From assembly GCA_025024175.1 (NCBI GenBank), contig QCXZ01000086.1:15652245-15716244 (forward strand): a DNA stretch of 64,000 nucleotides, read 5' to 3'. The translations under genes and the position numbers were made by a program. The stretch comes from Rhyzopertha dominica. Lineage: Eukaryota > Arthropoda > Insecta > Coleoptera > Bostrichidae. The stretch's first letter is position 1. Every line of letters starts with the position of its first letter. This document shows positions 21,700-34,300 of this stretch, in pieces. The notes under the pieces are model-generated. The model was not told where the DNA came from, did not search any database, and worked only from the letters and a program-made list of their open reading frames with translations.

Positions 21700-22435
21700 C
21701 ACCTGCAACACATCAAATGGACATAATTCTTTGATTACTTTTGTGCCCAGTGTACTCATATAAGTACAACGACATAGAATGCTATGGTTTAACTAAATAA
21801 AATAGAATATAGTGCTTTCCTATTCATGAAAACATGCCTTACAATGTGAATATGATGACAGGACGCTAAATAATCATATTTTCCTAGCAGGAATATCACA
21901 ACTAACATCAAAACATGTAAGTGTATACTGACATAATTAATTAATAATTTATTAATTGATAACAGCGATCTCTGTTGGCTAATGTGCAAAAACTTTTTAT
22001 ATATTGCAGAAGCATTGTGTCGCATCTATCTGAAGATAGTAGAGCAGCAAGCTCAAATAACTCAGAATGTACTTACCTGGTGCACTTACTTTATGATATT
22101 TTAAACTAATTTAATTGCGGACATACAAAATTAAACATGGATACCATTACCAAAATATGTTTGCTGGTTTAGTTTTACAACTATAAAATAAGATACTTAT
22201 AATTTCTGACGGAGCAGACGTGTGACGCACCTACCAAGACTGTTGATCGAAGGGAGCGCGAATCCCTCACTTTTCTTATCTCAATACTTGATTAAGTACG
22301 CATTTTTAATGCAGTGGCATACTCCTAAGATATTTTTATGCTTGCTGACAAGATATTTGAACTATCGTAAAACTAAAGGCGAGTAAAGGAGCGCACAAAC
22401 TATTGAATAAATGGGCGGACTTAGAAAAATGGCTT
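21700..22435. other. Unassigned, no gene seen
   Basis: AT-rich sequence between two piggyBac remnants. It may include the ends of piggyBac remnant 1, but no convincing TTAA-bounded terminal repeat was found. Confidence 0.35.
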
Positions 22436-22439
22436 TTAA

Positions 22440-23190
22440 CCCTAGAATACTAATATGCTTTTTACACACGTAAACACTAATGTGTCGTAAATTTTACAAC
22501 TTAGAAAAAATTACCAAATAGATGTAAAATATTTATTTAAGCAGGATTACATAAAATGCTTGCAGTCTGCAAACTAAAATAAAGATGTAGTTTAACAATA
22601 AAATAAAGTTATATTGTGCATACAGTACTACAGTAATTACCGCGATGCTCACCGCATATCGCATAACCACACTGTTGCAATATGTGGTGGTCATACGCCT
22701 TATTCTGCTGGGACATTTTTTTTCATTTATTACCACTCCTATTTGTGGTTGTTGCCTAAACATTTTAAAACAACCCTTCCCCTGAACTATTACATTGTAC
22801 AGGGCGGTACGCGCTCTTAGCCGTGCCTAGGATTTTTTATTTCGCCCCGAGGACGGGACCTAGGCTTCGTTACCGTCCCTAACCTCGAGGAGGTGGCGCT
22901 GTTTGGTGTTCTTGTACCGCCCCATTTTCACTACACCCCTTATACTACTTAACATATGGTATTAGTTATAATCTCTTAAAGTAACTTAAAGTAATTGTTA
23001 GTTCCTAATTAATTGTCATTCCCGGTGTGCGCCAGGATCCTGGACGTAGTCCGGTCACGGGCGCCACCTCGCCAGTGTTTCGCGCTCGAGCTGTCCAGAC
23101 GGGCAACCGTTTCTGGTTGTCCTACGGAGCCCGAGCATTTGTCCTTCATCTTCGCGGTATTTATCCAGCTCTCGCTGGATACGGCTACGG
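22440..23190 (-). mobile_element. piggyBac 2 and R1 LINE ends, copy A, cut by the gap
   Basis: TTAA at 22436-22439 is followed by CCCTAGAATACTAATATG, the terminal repeat of piggyBac 2. The stretch at 22620-22740 encodes the Cys-rich tail (CPSRIRRMTTTYCN) of its transposase. The R1 LINE 3' region starts at about 22801 and runs into the N gap at 23191. The complete version is copy B at 28613 onward. Confidence 0.85.
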
Positions 23191-23290
23191 NNNNNNNNNN
23201 NNNNNNNNNNNNNNNNNNNNNNNNNNNNNNNNNNNNNNNNNNNNNNNNNNNNNNNNNNNNNNNNNNNNNNNNNNNNNNNNNNNNNNNNNN
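23191..23290. other. Assembly gap of exactly 100 N
   Basis: A run of exactly 100 N, the usual placeholder for a gap of unknown size between scaffolded contigs. Confidence 0.98.
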
Positions 23291-25689
23291 CATAAACAAC
23301 TGATTAATAGAATGTTCTAGAACCTAAACTACATATAATATATTAAAACCCTTACAACTACCTATTGTTGCAATTATTAAACAATAGTCTGTTTTTATAG
23401 CTTTAAATACATTTTGCTGACACTAAAGTAGTGTAGCAATTACGCATTAATATTGAATCATAAACAGGATGTTATTGTAGTATAATATTTCATATTTAAA
23501 GTATAAACAGATTATTATTACAAAGGACTTATTATTTGTAAATATGTAACTGACCGATGTTTGAGATGTTTTCCGCTTTCGCCTCTTTTCCGCTTTTTGT
23601 ATTCAGGAGTTGAAGCTTGTCTTTCGTCATCACTATCATGATTATCGCTACCTGATTCAGCTGTATCCATCTTCTGCTTTTGGTAATAATAATCATCAAT
23701 TGCACAACGAGAAACCAACTTTCCAACTTTACTTACTAAGTTTAATGCACGCTTAGCTAATGCTTAATCAACCTGAACCGGTGAATACTACAGTCAGTAA
23801 ATATATTATTACAGTACCGCAATGGTCTGCTATGATTAGGCAAACTAGTGGCGGTAAATTTAAATGTTTAAAAAGGAGACGGAAGCTAACCTCAAAGCAG
23901 AGAACTGCCAGATATCAGACACTGACGCACATATTGTAGCATGTTACAATACCTAGGGAAAAGTCACACACACTAAAATACATATTATCTTTGTCTTACT
24001 GATTGGGGTTATGAATTGCGTGTTTGTTTGTGTTTTTAAATGTAACTTTGAAATTATCGTACATTTCGCCGTTATCGTACAAAAGCTATCGTACATCGTA
24101 CACAGGAAATTTTATCGTACATTCTGGCATCACTGCTGTCGGTGCACGTTATCAATCGCGCACGGCGTATCGTATATGTTTGCGAATCGCTAGCACTCCG
24201 AGAGGCACTGCACAATCACAAGAGAAAAAGGGCGCATCAATACGAATTTTAAAACTACTGTGGTCACATAGCAATACAATATTCATAAATTTATGTTGAA
24301 ACTTGTTTGTTTAAAATAAATGATTACATCGCTATGAATAAAGGTCACTTCAGATCCTTAACAATAAAAACAAAACCCTCAGTATTAGGTGTATATACCA
24401 CAGACTCCATATCAAAATGCCTAACGATCACATTTAGTCGATTTTATCAGCACGTTCGTATTGCCCAACTTCTTGTCGCATTCAGTGTCCTTCTTACAAT
24501 GTCCACCTTTCAGCTATTTCATTATGCTCAACGGCGATCACAACCTACACTGCAAAAAACTGTGTTTTATGAGAATACAAGGGCAGATGTCCTCCAGTGC
24601 CATCTATGTTTTATGTTGATAATAACATCTAACCACGTTCATAACAGTCCATATGCAATCATATCGTCTACCTTTGTTTGGTTCTTAATGCCTAACTGAG
24701 ATCACAGGGTCCACCATTGGGGTCGTTCACAACACCCAACCATGATCATAACCACCAACCATCTGCAGCATGAGAAATGGAGTGACGAGTGGACGATTTG
24801 ATCGTATGGGCGGTGTGAACGTCCTCAAAGGTGGCCCTTGTGATTGCAGTCGAGCGTTGTGAACCGCTTTTATAGTAGATGATGTAATCGCAGTTGTGCA
24901 TTAATGAACGCAAGGAAAACTGGATGATGTGATTGGAGTTGGTTATTATGAAGCAACTAACGGGTGGCAGTTATTAACACGATTGAATGTATTATCAACA
25001 TAATCTCACGTTACAATTAAACACAGTTTTTTGCGGGTGGAAATTGTAAAGGAAGACATTGAACGTGATAAGGAAATTAGCCAATGCGAACGTGGTAGAT
25101 CATATAATTGATTGATAGGGCGTTGTGACAAGGTGGGTAATGTGACCGTTGGGCGTTGTGATCAGGTCAGGTCAGGTCAGGTCAGGTCATATTTTGTAGA
25201 TTGTTAATGAAAAACTATAAATACATAAAAATAAATTTCTTACATAAAAGTATAAATGTAAGCTTCCTCGGAATTTAAGTAACAATTCAATTCTTTTTGA
25301 AATCTTGGTAGCTTGTATATGCTGTCGACAACTGAATACAGTTATTACATGTACTAACTACTAGTCTTCTGTTACCTGCTACAAATTTGTTGAAATATAC
25401 GTTAATAACATCTGGCATTTGATATGAACCAGTCACAAAAAAAATTGCCTTAACAAATTATTGCCCATGCATCTAATAAACATTTTTAAATAATGCAGAA
25501 TGGATGTTTCTTCATTTTTTAGATCACTGTCATATTTCAAGAAACTTACAGTTTTATTTGGGGTAGGTATGAAAGGTAAAGATGTTAATTAGTATAATTA
25601 ATATTCTCTTTATTGTTGACACTTCTAACATCCAACTGTTGGTTTCCAATAAAACATAACGTGAATTTTGACAGTTTGAAAGGTATTGT

Positions 25690-26019
25690 TTAGGTTAATA
25701 AAAGCATGTGTGGTAAAGCTCTGCCAATAAAGACAAACGTTTCCTTATCTTTTCTTGTTCTGTCTAACGCTAAAAATAGCACTATACAATCATCACCTCG
25801 AAAAAAGGAAGCATCTATAGTTTGAAAATCATATTGAAAAATTCTTTTGTTAAACACAGGACGCCTTTTGAATTCAATGTGGATAATGTCCATGTCATCT
25901 AGTAACGATGATATTACAAAATTAAAATTACTTGGACAAATTTCTTGAATGCTAATGTCTTCGTCTGGGTAAGCTATATTTTCACCATTTTCATTTTGTG
26001 CTTGCTGTTGTTGTGTCAT
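25690..26019 (-). CDS. Unrecognised 109-residue protein, copy B
   Basis: Same translation as 19519-19848, with no difference seen. If the block is an assembly artefact, only one of the two exists. Confidence 0.3.
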   Translation of the reverse strand: MTQQQQAQNENGENIAYPDEDISIQEICPSNFNFVISSLLDDMDIIHIEFKRRPVFNKRIFQYDFQTIDASFFRGDDCIVLFLALDRTRKDKETFVFIGRALPHMLLLT

Positions 26020-26532
26020 GACGACAACGTTGGTGTATGATGACCATGTTTCTTGGACAGAAATATTCTATGCTATCTGTCAATTCACCATACTTATCTA
26101 GAAAGTGTATTTTTTAAATACCTACACCTACATACATACAAACTACACACAAATAGCATGCAACACATTCTAGAACATTTTTTTTTGGAGTAATAGCTCT
26201 AACTGCATGATATGATCTCAATAACAGGGATAAAAATAAATAAAATTGCAAATGCAAAGCTGCATTATTAGGTACAACACATATTAACGATATAATGTGG
26301 CAATATACCATAATTAGTGACAAAAAATTATTAAACATGACCCAGACCTCCACGAATAAAGTCACAGTACACTGTAATTATTACACTTGATAAAAATTCA
26401 ACTATGTTTACATATTTAGCAGCTAGTGCACAATATTAATAGCAATTTAATTAACGATTACCAAATTACCAAAACATCTGAGATAATGCCGTGTGACGCT
26501 TCGAATGAATAACAACAGGTCAACCTTTGTTT

Positions 26533-27810
26533 TCACTGTTTATATGTAAATTCTTCAAGTATTGACAAGTTAATCATATGGGTAGAGATTGTCCACCACC
26601 ATTTTTTGCCCTGGATAGATACTATATAGTTGTTGGCGCATTGATTAAGAAGGACTACTCCTCCCATGGACGAATTATATTTATGAAACAAGTGCGGTTG
26701 AAGTACGTCAACTTTCTCTTGTTTCACCGAACTCCAAGGTTTCACTTTGATTGTGGTTCGATTGTGTCGAAGTTGGTTTCCATGGTAACAACATTATTAT
26801 CCTTCCATTTTACAAACAGTAGAGAATTGGTTTTTGTCGAACCTATAGCGAAAATATTTGCGTTCTTCTTTATTCATTGAGTCTTTAGATGACAACGGGC
26901 ATTTCTTTGTTCTATTTCCTCTAACGGTTCCGGTTGCTCTAAATTCGTTTGCCTCGTAACGTTTTCAATAAGCTGTATCTTGTAAAATAGTTGCCAAAAA
27001 TACAGAATGATCTGACGGTTGAGCAACACATTCCAAAAGTTCTAATACAACTTTAGATCTGAGGGGTCGTCGAACTGCGAAGCATCCATTCATTATAACC
27101 AAGCTCACTGGTTTTTCTTTGCGGAATAGTGACCAAGGTATTTCACCATCGCTTCATCAATAGGTAAATCAGGGTGAAAAATTCCCCTCTGTTGGAAGTT
27201 CTTATTGAGCACAGTTATCAGAGGTCTTACTTTATAAAGTTTATCGTTATTCAGATTCGAATTGTCACCAAATGCAGGTACTTTTTTATTTCATAATAAC
27301 GATTTCGGGACCACTAAACATTAGAATACCTAAGACCTTGATTTCATCTTCAGTTCAGTATGTGATCACTTCTTTGGGCTGCATATAACATTGATTGTTC
27401 TACAATATGCTTAAAAATTTCCTTATCGAACAGCCTCTCAAACGTTATACAGGAGTCTCATTACGTGTGCACTCTTTTAGATCATTTAGGCGATCATTAT
27501 ACCCTTGGGTTTCTTTCATGTCTAGGTTGATGATATCTTCACTCCATATTGGTTGGGCCTCTTGGTCTGTTTCCATCTTTTTTATGGATTTGAGGACATC
27601 TCAGCTGTTCTAGTCACAATTTCAGATAATGGGATTCATCATCACTGTAAACAATGGACCTCAACTTCTCCAGATACATCAGTTAGAAAATGTGCTACAT
27701 TACATTGATCTTCGTCTATGTCTTCTTCATCGGTTTGAGTGCCCACATCTAGAGGGATCAGAACAGTTTCTTGCAACATTATCAAGAGCAGTACTAAGTA
27801 TTTTGTGAGG
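26533..27810 (-). pseudogene. piggyBac transposase remnant 1, copy B
   Basis: Repeats the motifs of 20361-21640 in the same order, including the altered GGVVLLNQ block. Small indels differ between the copies (for example GCTCGTAACG against GCCTCGTAACG), which moves the frame breaks. Confidence 0.8.
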
Positions 27811-28799
27811 CCTGCCATAGAAAGATCTAGAGCTTACAGGTAAATAGTCATGACCATCCATCACAGTAATCCACCTGCAACACATCAAATGGACATAATT
27901 CTTTGATTACTTTTGTGCCCAGTGTACTCATATAAGTACAACGACATAGAATGCTATGGTTTAACTAAATAAAATAGAATATAGTGCTTTCCTATTCATG
28001 AAAACATGCCTTACAATGTGAATATGATGACAGGACGCTAAATAATCATATTTTCCTAGCAGGAATATCACAACTAACATCAAAACATGTAAGTGTATAC
28101 TGACATAATTAATTAATAATTTATTAATTGATAACAGCGATCTCTGTTGGCTAATGTGCAAAAACTTTTTATATATTGCAGAAGCATTGTGTCGCATCTA
28201 TCTGAAGATAGTAGAGCAGCAAGCTCAAATAACTCAGAATGTACTTACCTGGTGCACTTACTTTATGATATTTTAAACTAATTTAATTGCGGACATACAA
28301 AATTAAACATGGATACCATTACCAAAATATGTTTGCTGGTTTAGTTTTACAACTATAAAATAAGATACTTATAATTTCTGACGGAGCAGACGTGTGACGC
28401 ACCTACCAAGACTGTTGATCGAAGGGAGCGCGAATCCCTCACTTTTCTTATCTCAATACTTGATTAAGTACGCATTTTTAATGCAGTGGCATACTCCTAA
28501 GATATTTTTATGCTTGCTGACAAGATATTTGAACTATCGTAAAACTAAAGGCGAGTAAAGGAGCGCACAAACTATTTGAATAAATGGGCGGACTTAGAAA
28601 AATGGCTTTTAACCCTAGAATACTAATATGCTTTTTACACACGTAAACACTAATGTGTCGTAAATTTTACAACTTAGAAAAAATTACCAAATAGATGTAA
28701 AATATTTATTTAAGCAGGATTACATAAAATGCTTGCAGTCTGCAAACTAAACTAAAGATGTAGTTTAACAATAAAATAAAGTTATATTGTGCATACAGT

Positions 28800-28960
28800 A
28801 CTACAGTAATTACCGCGATGCTCACCGCATATCGCATAACCACACTTGTTGCAATATGTGGTGGTCATACGCCTTATTCTGCTGGGACATTTTTTTTCAT
28901 TTATTACCACTCCTATTTGTGGTTGTTGCCTAAACATTTTAAAACAACGCTTCCCCTGAA
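28800..28960 (-). pseudogene. piggyBac 2 transposase C-terminal zinc finger
   Basis: The minus strand reads EKKCPSRIRRMTTTYCNKCG followed by YAICGEH and YCSTVC. This is the Cys-rich, RING/PHD-like tail that ends many piggyBac transposases and binds the element ends. It is separated from the rest of the gene by the inserted R1 LINE. Confidence 0.75.
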
Positions 28961-28977
28961 CTATTACATTGTACAGG

Positions 28978-30680
28978 GCGGTACGCGCTCTTAGCCGTGC
29001 CTAGGATTTTTTATTTCGCCCCGAGGACGGGACCTAGGCTTCGTTACCGTCCCTAACCTCGAGGAGGTGGCGCTGTTTGGTGTTCTTGTACCGCCCCATT
29101 TTCACTACACCCTTTATATATATCCCCTTTACCTACTACTTAACATATGGTATTAGTTATAACTCTAACTTAAAGTAACTTAAAGTAATTGTTAGTTCCT
29201 AATTAATTGTCATTCCCGGTGTGCGCCAGGATCCTGGACGTAGTCCGGTCACGGGCGCCACCTCGCCAGTGTTTCGCGCTCGAGCTGTCCAGACGGGCAA
29301 CCGTTTCTGGTTGTCCTACGGAGCCCGAGCATTTGTCCTTCATCTTCGCCGGTATTTATCCAGCTCCTCGCTGGATACGGCTACGGCTACTGGTTCCTCA
29401 GTATATCTGCGGTGTCCACCGTTCCCAGCTGCACCCTCAGTTCTTGCGCCCTTGGTCCTGCCATGTGCTCAGGAGATCCATGCTCTCCGCATTCGCACAC
29501 AGGCGTGTCCCTCTGTCCGAAGCGATTTAAGTTCTCAGTTCTCAGGTCCGTGGCCAGTCAGAAAGTGAACAAGTCCCCGAGTGAGAATTATGTAGTCCAG
29601 GTTCCTCCTGTAGGTTATGGTAGGAAAGAACCCTCTCACTCTTGCGCCTTTTTGGCTTCTCTGCCACTCCTCCTGCGAAAGCCCCATGACCACGTCCCAC
29701 ACCCCCTTTTTGGTTGTCGCATTCTCTCCCAGCACCGCCCGCACCCTGTCCTGCTCCCCTCGCCTCAACCAGTACGCCGCTGCCCGCCTTCTAATCTCGA
29801 GATCCAATGGGACCATGTTCATAATCACGGCTAGGGCCTCGAACGACACAGTCGAGAAGGCCCCGGAGACCCGAACAAGGACCCCTCTCTGTGCTCTTCT
29901 CACCGCCGCCCTTGGTTTAACAAGTAGCAGTCGGTGAGCCCACAAACTTGCCGCATATCCAGTTATGGATGCCATTACGGCACCCATGTATGTTCCAATT
30001 ACAATTATTGTCTCTTGGCGATGCTCATCAGCTTCTGCATCAACGCTGAAGCCTTTCCACAGGCAGTTTCTATATGTTCTTGAAAGTTCAAGCTTTCATC
30101 TAGCTGTACTCCGAGATATCTGTTGATGCTTTGCCGACGAATCACCGCCCCATCGTACCTTATGGTTGGGTCCCGTGGTAATTTTCCTTTCATGAGGGCG
30201 CACTGGGTCTTTCCCGTGGCTATACTCATCTTGTTTCCCGTGCACCAGCTATATAGTGACACCATGATGTCCGCCGCCTTTCGTTCTAACTCTGCTCTTG
30301 AGTTTCCTTCCAACAGAATGGCTAAGTCATCTGCATACGCTACGGAGGTGCGTATGCTCGGACTCCTCTCTAACTCTCCAAGCAGCTTGTCCATCATGAT
30401 ATCCCAGAACACCGGTCCACATATGGACCCCTGCGGGCATCCCTTAGAAATATGTCTTGCCACGGTCTCATACCTGTCCATGCAATAGTTCCTGAGTATT
30501 TTATATATGTTTCCAGGGCACTCCATCTCCCTCAGCTCCTGGAACAGGGCCGGCCACCAGAGGTTGTCGAAGGCTCCAGCGATATCCACGAAAATGGCCA
30601 TCACGTACCTGGCTTCCGATCTTTGCACTTCCTCTATTACTTTATTTATAGCATCTTCCGTTACAATAGTAACATACTTT
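28978..30680 (-). pseudogene. R1-clade LINE, 5'-truncated
   Basis: A non-LTR retrotransposon fragment. RT motifs: TEDAINKVIEEV, YVMAIFVDIAGAFDNLWWP, ISKGCPQGSICGPVFWDIMM (the R1 'GCPQGS' form) and TSVAYADDLAILLEGNS with the catalytic YADD. A thumb-like region follows (NRYLGVQLDESLNFQEHIE), then the R1 C-terminal domain at 29535-29987 (AYWLRRGEQDRVRAVL, FLTGHG) and a CCHC-type end CECGEHGSPEHM at about 29440. About 400 bp of 3' untranslated sequence ends near 28978 with a GGGCGGTAC/GTACCGCCC inverted pair. No endonuclease domain, so it is 5'-truncated, with frame breaks near 29990 and 29530. Confidence 0.88.
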
Positions 30681-30689
30681 ACGTTCTTC

Positions 30690-32511
30690 TCTGAGGGAGG
30701 CACACGTTCTGGGTTATCGGGAATTTCTAGAATATCTCGAATGTATTGGCGGATATCTTTGCGCAAGTTTGGAATCTTTAGTCTGTTCTCCATCCATGAC
30801 TTGGCAAGTAGATGGGCTAAATCAATCATGTAGTTGCAGCGGGAAAATGGTTTGACATTTGCTTTCATTTTATTGTCAATATACGACTTATGAATTAATG
30901 CCAGCTGCATTCAAAATGCCGTAAAATATACATAAGGGCCATCTTCGTGTTTTTCTGCTGCAACTCGTGGTGCTACAAAGTTGGTCAAACGTATCAACAC
31001 CGGCCTTGGTTTCATTGTAGTTAAAAACAATGCATGTTTTTTTTTGTCTGTACGCACACTTCTGCTCCTTCGTGGAATGTCGAAAGAAGCAAAACAACTT
31101 TTCCTTTTTTTTTGTAGAATACGATAAGTGTTTTCTGCTTATCGAAGCAAAACATGGAAGTAGCAGGGCGTCTATCTTTTGTTAGTAAAAGTTCTGGGGG
31201 AATTTCCTTTTTATTCTTACGTAAAGTTCCTAAAATTGTTAACTTGTAGGGATGTTCTAACAATTCATCAGCAAGACTAACCGAAGTGAACCAATTATTC
31301 ATCGTAACATTCCGATAACTTCCATGAATTGTTTTTGTTAGCTCCTTGACAAAAAAATTAGCAAGCGGTAGACCATCTGTTTTGGTGCTTTTTCCCAGGT
31401 ACGGTATGGCATCAATCATGTACTTGGATGATGTATCGCAAACCATGACGATTTTGATTCCATATTTTGCANGCTTATTAGGAATAAACATTCGAAATGG
31501 ACATCTACCTCTAAAAGCTAAGAGCTGTTCATCTATTGGAACATACGACGAGGGTGTATACGATGTTTTGCATATATCGATAAACTTATCCCATACCTCC
31601 CGAATGGGTGCAAATTCATCATCTTTGGCTCTTTCTTGTCTAGTTTGTTTATCATCAAATCGCAGACAATTAGCAATGAATGCAAAGCGCTCAGAACTCA
31701 TACAAGCTTTATAAAAAGTGCCGGAAATAGTGACATCAAACATTTTTTTTTACATTCAGATGATTATCTTTCTTTGCAGCAGCCAGAAGCAAAATTGCAA
31801 AAAATGCTTTCAATTCACTTTTCGTAATATTTGATACAGTAGCTGACGCTTCTTTATATTTCAATGATTGACGAGAAATTTCCTCGTTCGTTCATTGAAG
31901 TATAATATTTATAATATCATCAGAAAAAAATTAAGAAAATGTTCTTCAGTTGTTAGACATTTTTTTGCTTNTCCTTTGCTGCCAGGTACAAAGTGAACAA
32001 TATTCCTACAAGCTGTTCTTTTTGCCCTTGTCGGTAATGCTGCTGTCCACCTCTGCCCGTTTTTTCCTTTTAGCCTGAGCTTATTTGGCATTACAATCGA
32101 TTTGTGTTTTTCACGTTCTTTTACAAAGGTGGATAACGGAACGTCATCATCAGAGTCTTGATCTCCAGCTTCGTTGTTATTATCTTCAACTTCATTGCTG
32201 GTAGTATCCCCAATTTCATTACTATTGACATCTTCAACGTCATTATTGCTGTTAACACTTTGTAACACATGTAGCGATTCAGTTGCATCCCCGAGAACTA
32301 GATCAGAATCATTAGATATGGCTACATCATTTTCGTCAGAATCGATATCAGTGTCGGCCAATTCTTCTACTTCTAAGTTATACACCTCCCAGTCACTGCC
32401 ACTATCTTCAAAAGGTACAGGTTCGCTGTCTTCACCGTTTAATATTTTTTCAATTTCTTTTTGTATTTCGTTTTCTGTCAACGGTCGGTTTTTATTCCAC
32501 TTGGAAGACAT
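30690..32511 (-). pseudogene. piggyBac 2 transposase (PGBD4-like), inactive
   Basis: Cut-and-paste transposase. It starts at the ATG 32509-32511 (MSSKWNKNRPLTEN) with a long acidic N-terminus. The core runs over 31743-31021: SYVPIDEQLLAFRGRCPFRM contains the first catalytic Asp. The second site, normally 'TMDNWFTS', reads VTMNNWFTSV, so Asp is replaced by Asn (codon at 31297-31299). The third is intact in GVDTFDQLC at 30990-31020. A C-terminal helical part (LAHLLAKSWMENRLKIPNL) continues to about 30690, where the R1 LINE begins. Frameshifts near 31905 and 31080 and two N bases also interrupt it. The Asp-to-Asn change alone should abolish catalysis. Confidence 0.88.
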
Positions 32512-32861
32512 CTTAATAAAAACAAACATTATAAGAATTATGGACAAATAAACAATNATTTGTTTACNTGTAAAAAGAGGATGAAAATCACNTAAATCTT
32601 CAAAAATCAACGGTGGTGAATTATTTGAGACTGGCAAAAAAAATCACGTAGATACTAAGATGTCGTAAAGTTGACGACGAGATGTCGAAAAAATCACCAC
32701 AAAGCACAAATATTTGCGTGAAAACCCACCAGGCACTACATCACGACTAAAGAGGAAGGTACTGGGCAGGATATGTTACTGCGTTATACGAAACTGTGCG
32801 AAAATAATCCAAATAGTACGAACGTCGTCAAATTTACGACACATTAGTATTCTAGGGTTAA

Positions 32862-33970
32862 ATAGCTTTATGATTATTGCCGCTCTTAATCGCGATCCTT
32901 TGGTACGTGCGTTTGCAAGACTAGGGAGAGACGATCTACTTTGGCTGGCGAGCTTACACATGCGGGTAATTACAAATGCGTTACGAGGCGAGATTAATTC
33001 AAATTCGAAGGTGACAAGGCACACTAAAACAGATACATAGTTAGCATATTATCAATGTACAGGGTGATTAATTAAGGGATGTGACCGATCTTATCCCATA
33101 TACGATAACTTCTAGAGCTTTGGGGAACTTGAGTGGGAAAGCGAAATTGATAGGAATTAGTAGTACCTGCACATGTGAACACCCCATCACACACCTTTCG
33201 TAGAATGTCTGAGGAATACATTTTGTTAGATACACATTCATAATACGTTAAGCAATTAAACATACCTACTAGTGTTAGCTTGCATTTTTTCAAGGATATA
33301 CTGTTTGCTTATAGCACCCATTTTTCCAGCAGTGACATTTCCTAACAAGTTTGCGTATTGTGGGGTCCTTTTAGGGTGCGTAGGTGACTATAAGAAATTT
33401 TACTAACCCCTGTTGCTTCCAGGATGCGGCCACGATACTTTATACCTCACAGCTTCACGTACCATATTTTTCCCACTTTAGAATAATTCTACACCCTGCC
33501 TGTGGATTTAAAACAACCTAGATGAGCAACACTGATGTTACAAGTTACCGCAAAAGGAAATGGCGTTTACAAACGTGCAAAACCGGCAAGTATCCCATCA
33601 CTTCGCCGATCCAGAATAGCAGAATATTTACTTATTGTTAAAAGTGTAGCAAAAATAGAGCATTTTTTATTTTAGGGGTGCTAATGGCTACATTTATCTT
33701 AAAATACGCCGGCTTTTACTTCTTATTAGCTGGCGATCACTTGACAGCACCGAGTATATCGTGCATATTGTCAACAATTCTAGCTTGGTCCCAGTTATAA
33801 AGAGGCAGCACATAGAATTGAGAAACCAACGTTGCCTGCGTTGCGCGAATCATTTATAGAAACCCTGTACATTTGCACAGAAAGTCTCCGGATTATCAAG
33901 TTGTGTTACCTCGAACAACAGGTACGGTTGAACAGACTGCTTTCTGCTGTATGCTTTCACGTTCTCACGG
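32862..33970. other. Unassigned, possible short inverted-repeat element
   Basis: No gene was recognised. TGTACAGGGTGATTAAT at 33057 and the reverse complement of TGTACAGGGTTTCTATA at about 33855-33872 form an imperfect inverted pair about 800 bp apart, which could be the ends of a small DNA transposon. Confidence 0.3.
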
Positions 33971-33972
33971 TA

Positions 33973-34254
33973 TTATAAAATATTAAAATTTTTGTTCCTA
34001 AAGGCATTCAGCCTATTTGCATGAATAATTCTCTCCCCTGGTGGAACTAAGTGCGGTAGCAATGTCAGTCCTATTATAAATTTTCCACCTAAAAGTATAA
34101 ATTCATTTTCAGTTTCTTTATATAATTCTAGCATTTCTTTTGCATGTATGTCCCTTATGCCACCTTCTTTTAAGGCAACTAGCTTTTGTAGAAAATCGTC
34201 CCATTTTTCGTAGAGCTCCAATTCTTTGTCAGTAAATAGTCTCTTAAAAATCAC
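33973..34254 (-). CDS. Unrecognised 93-residue open frame
   Basis: The minus strand encodes a helical, charged stretch (DKELELYEKWDDFLQKLVAL; HAKEMLELYKETENEF) ending with PPGERIIHANRLNAF. It is amphipathic and could be an exon of a host gene or transposon, but no splice partner or family was identified. Confidence 0.2.
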   Translation of the reverse strand: MIFKRLFTDKELELYEKWDDFLQKLVALKEGGIRDIHAKEMLELYKETENEFILLGGKFIIGLTLLPHLVPPGERIIHANRLNAFRNKNFNIL

Positions 34255-34284
34255 AGTTCATATAAAACAAGCAGATAAAGTAAA

Positions 34285-34300
34285 TATATATATATATATA
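34285..34300 (+). repeat. (TA)8 microsatellite
   Basis: Short perfect TA repeat. Confidence 0.7.

Larger units (their letters stand above)
17113..23190. repeat. Duplicated block, copy A (end of left contig)
   Basis: These 6,078 bases match 23291-29386 almost base for base and in the same order. The differences I noticed are mainly short indels, for example AAAGAGCAG here against AAAGCAG in copy B, or one base more or less in homopolymers. Copy A ends exactly at the first N of the gap. Confidence 0.95.
23291..29386. repeat. Duplicated block, copy B (start of right contig)
   Basis: The first base after the gap corresponds to position 17113 inside the errantivirus LTR, and the match to copy A continues to 29386, where copy A meets the gap. 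It repeats the partial LTR, the zinc-finger exon (23552-23670), the foldback and TCAGG run (to 25188), the unrecognised ORF (25690-26019), piggyBac remnant 1 (26533-27810) and the end of piggyBac 2. Confidence 0.95.
28613..32857 (-). mobile_element. piggyBac element 2 (PGBD4-like) with nested R1 LINE
   Basis: Bounded by TTAA at 28609-28612 and 32858-32861, with inverted ends CCCTAGAATACTAATRTG. A subterminal copy of ACTAATGTGTCGTAAATTT lies about 30 bp inside the left end and matches the right end directly. The transposase gene lies on the minus strand, and an R1 LINE interrupts it between about 30680 and 28978. Element length without the LINE is about 2.5 kb, normal for piggyBac. Confidence 0.92.

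Noticed and set aside
24307..24699. 130-residue plus-strand open frame
   Set aside because: It lies in the foldback element, and in copy A the same stretch is broken by one-base differences. No protein features.
17113..29386. Recent tandem segmental duplication with doubled genes
   Set aside because: Both limits of the match fall exactly on contig ends at a 100-N gap, which points to an assembly overlap. The genes in it are not counted as paralogues.
29207..29937. GC-rich plus-strand open frames of 100-140 residues
   Set aside because: They are antisense shadows of the R1 LINE C-terminal domain and 3' region, which match a known family on the minus strand.
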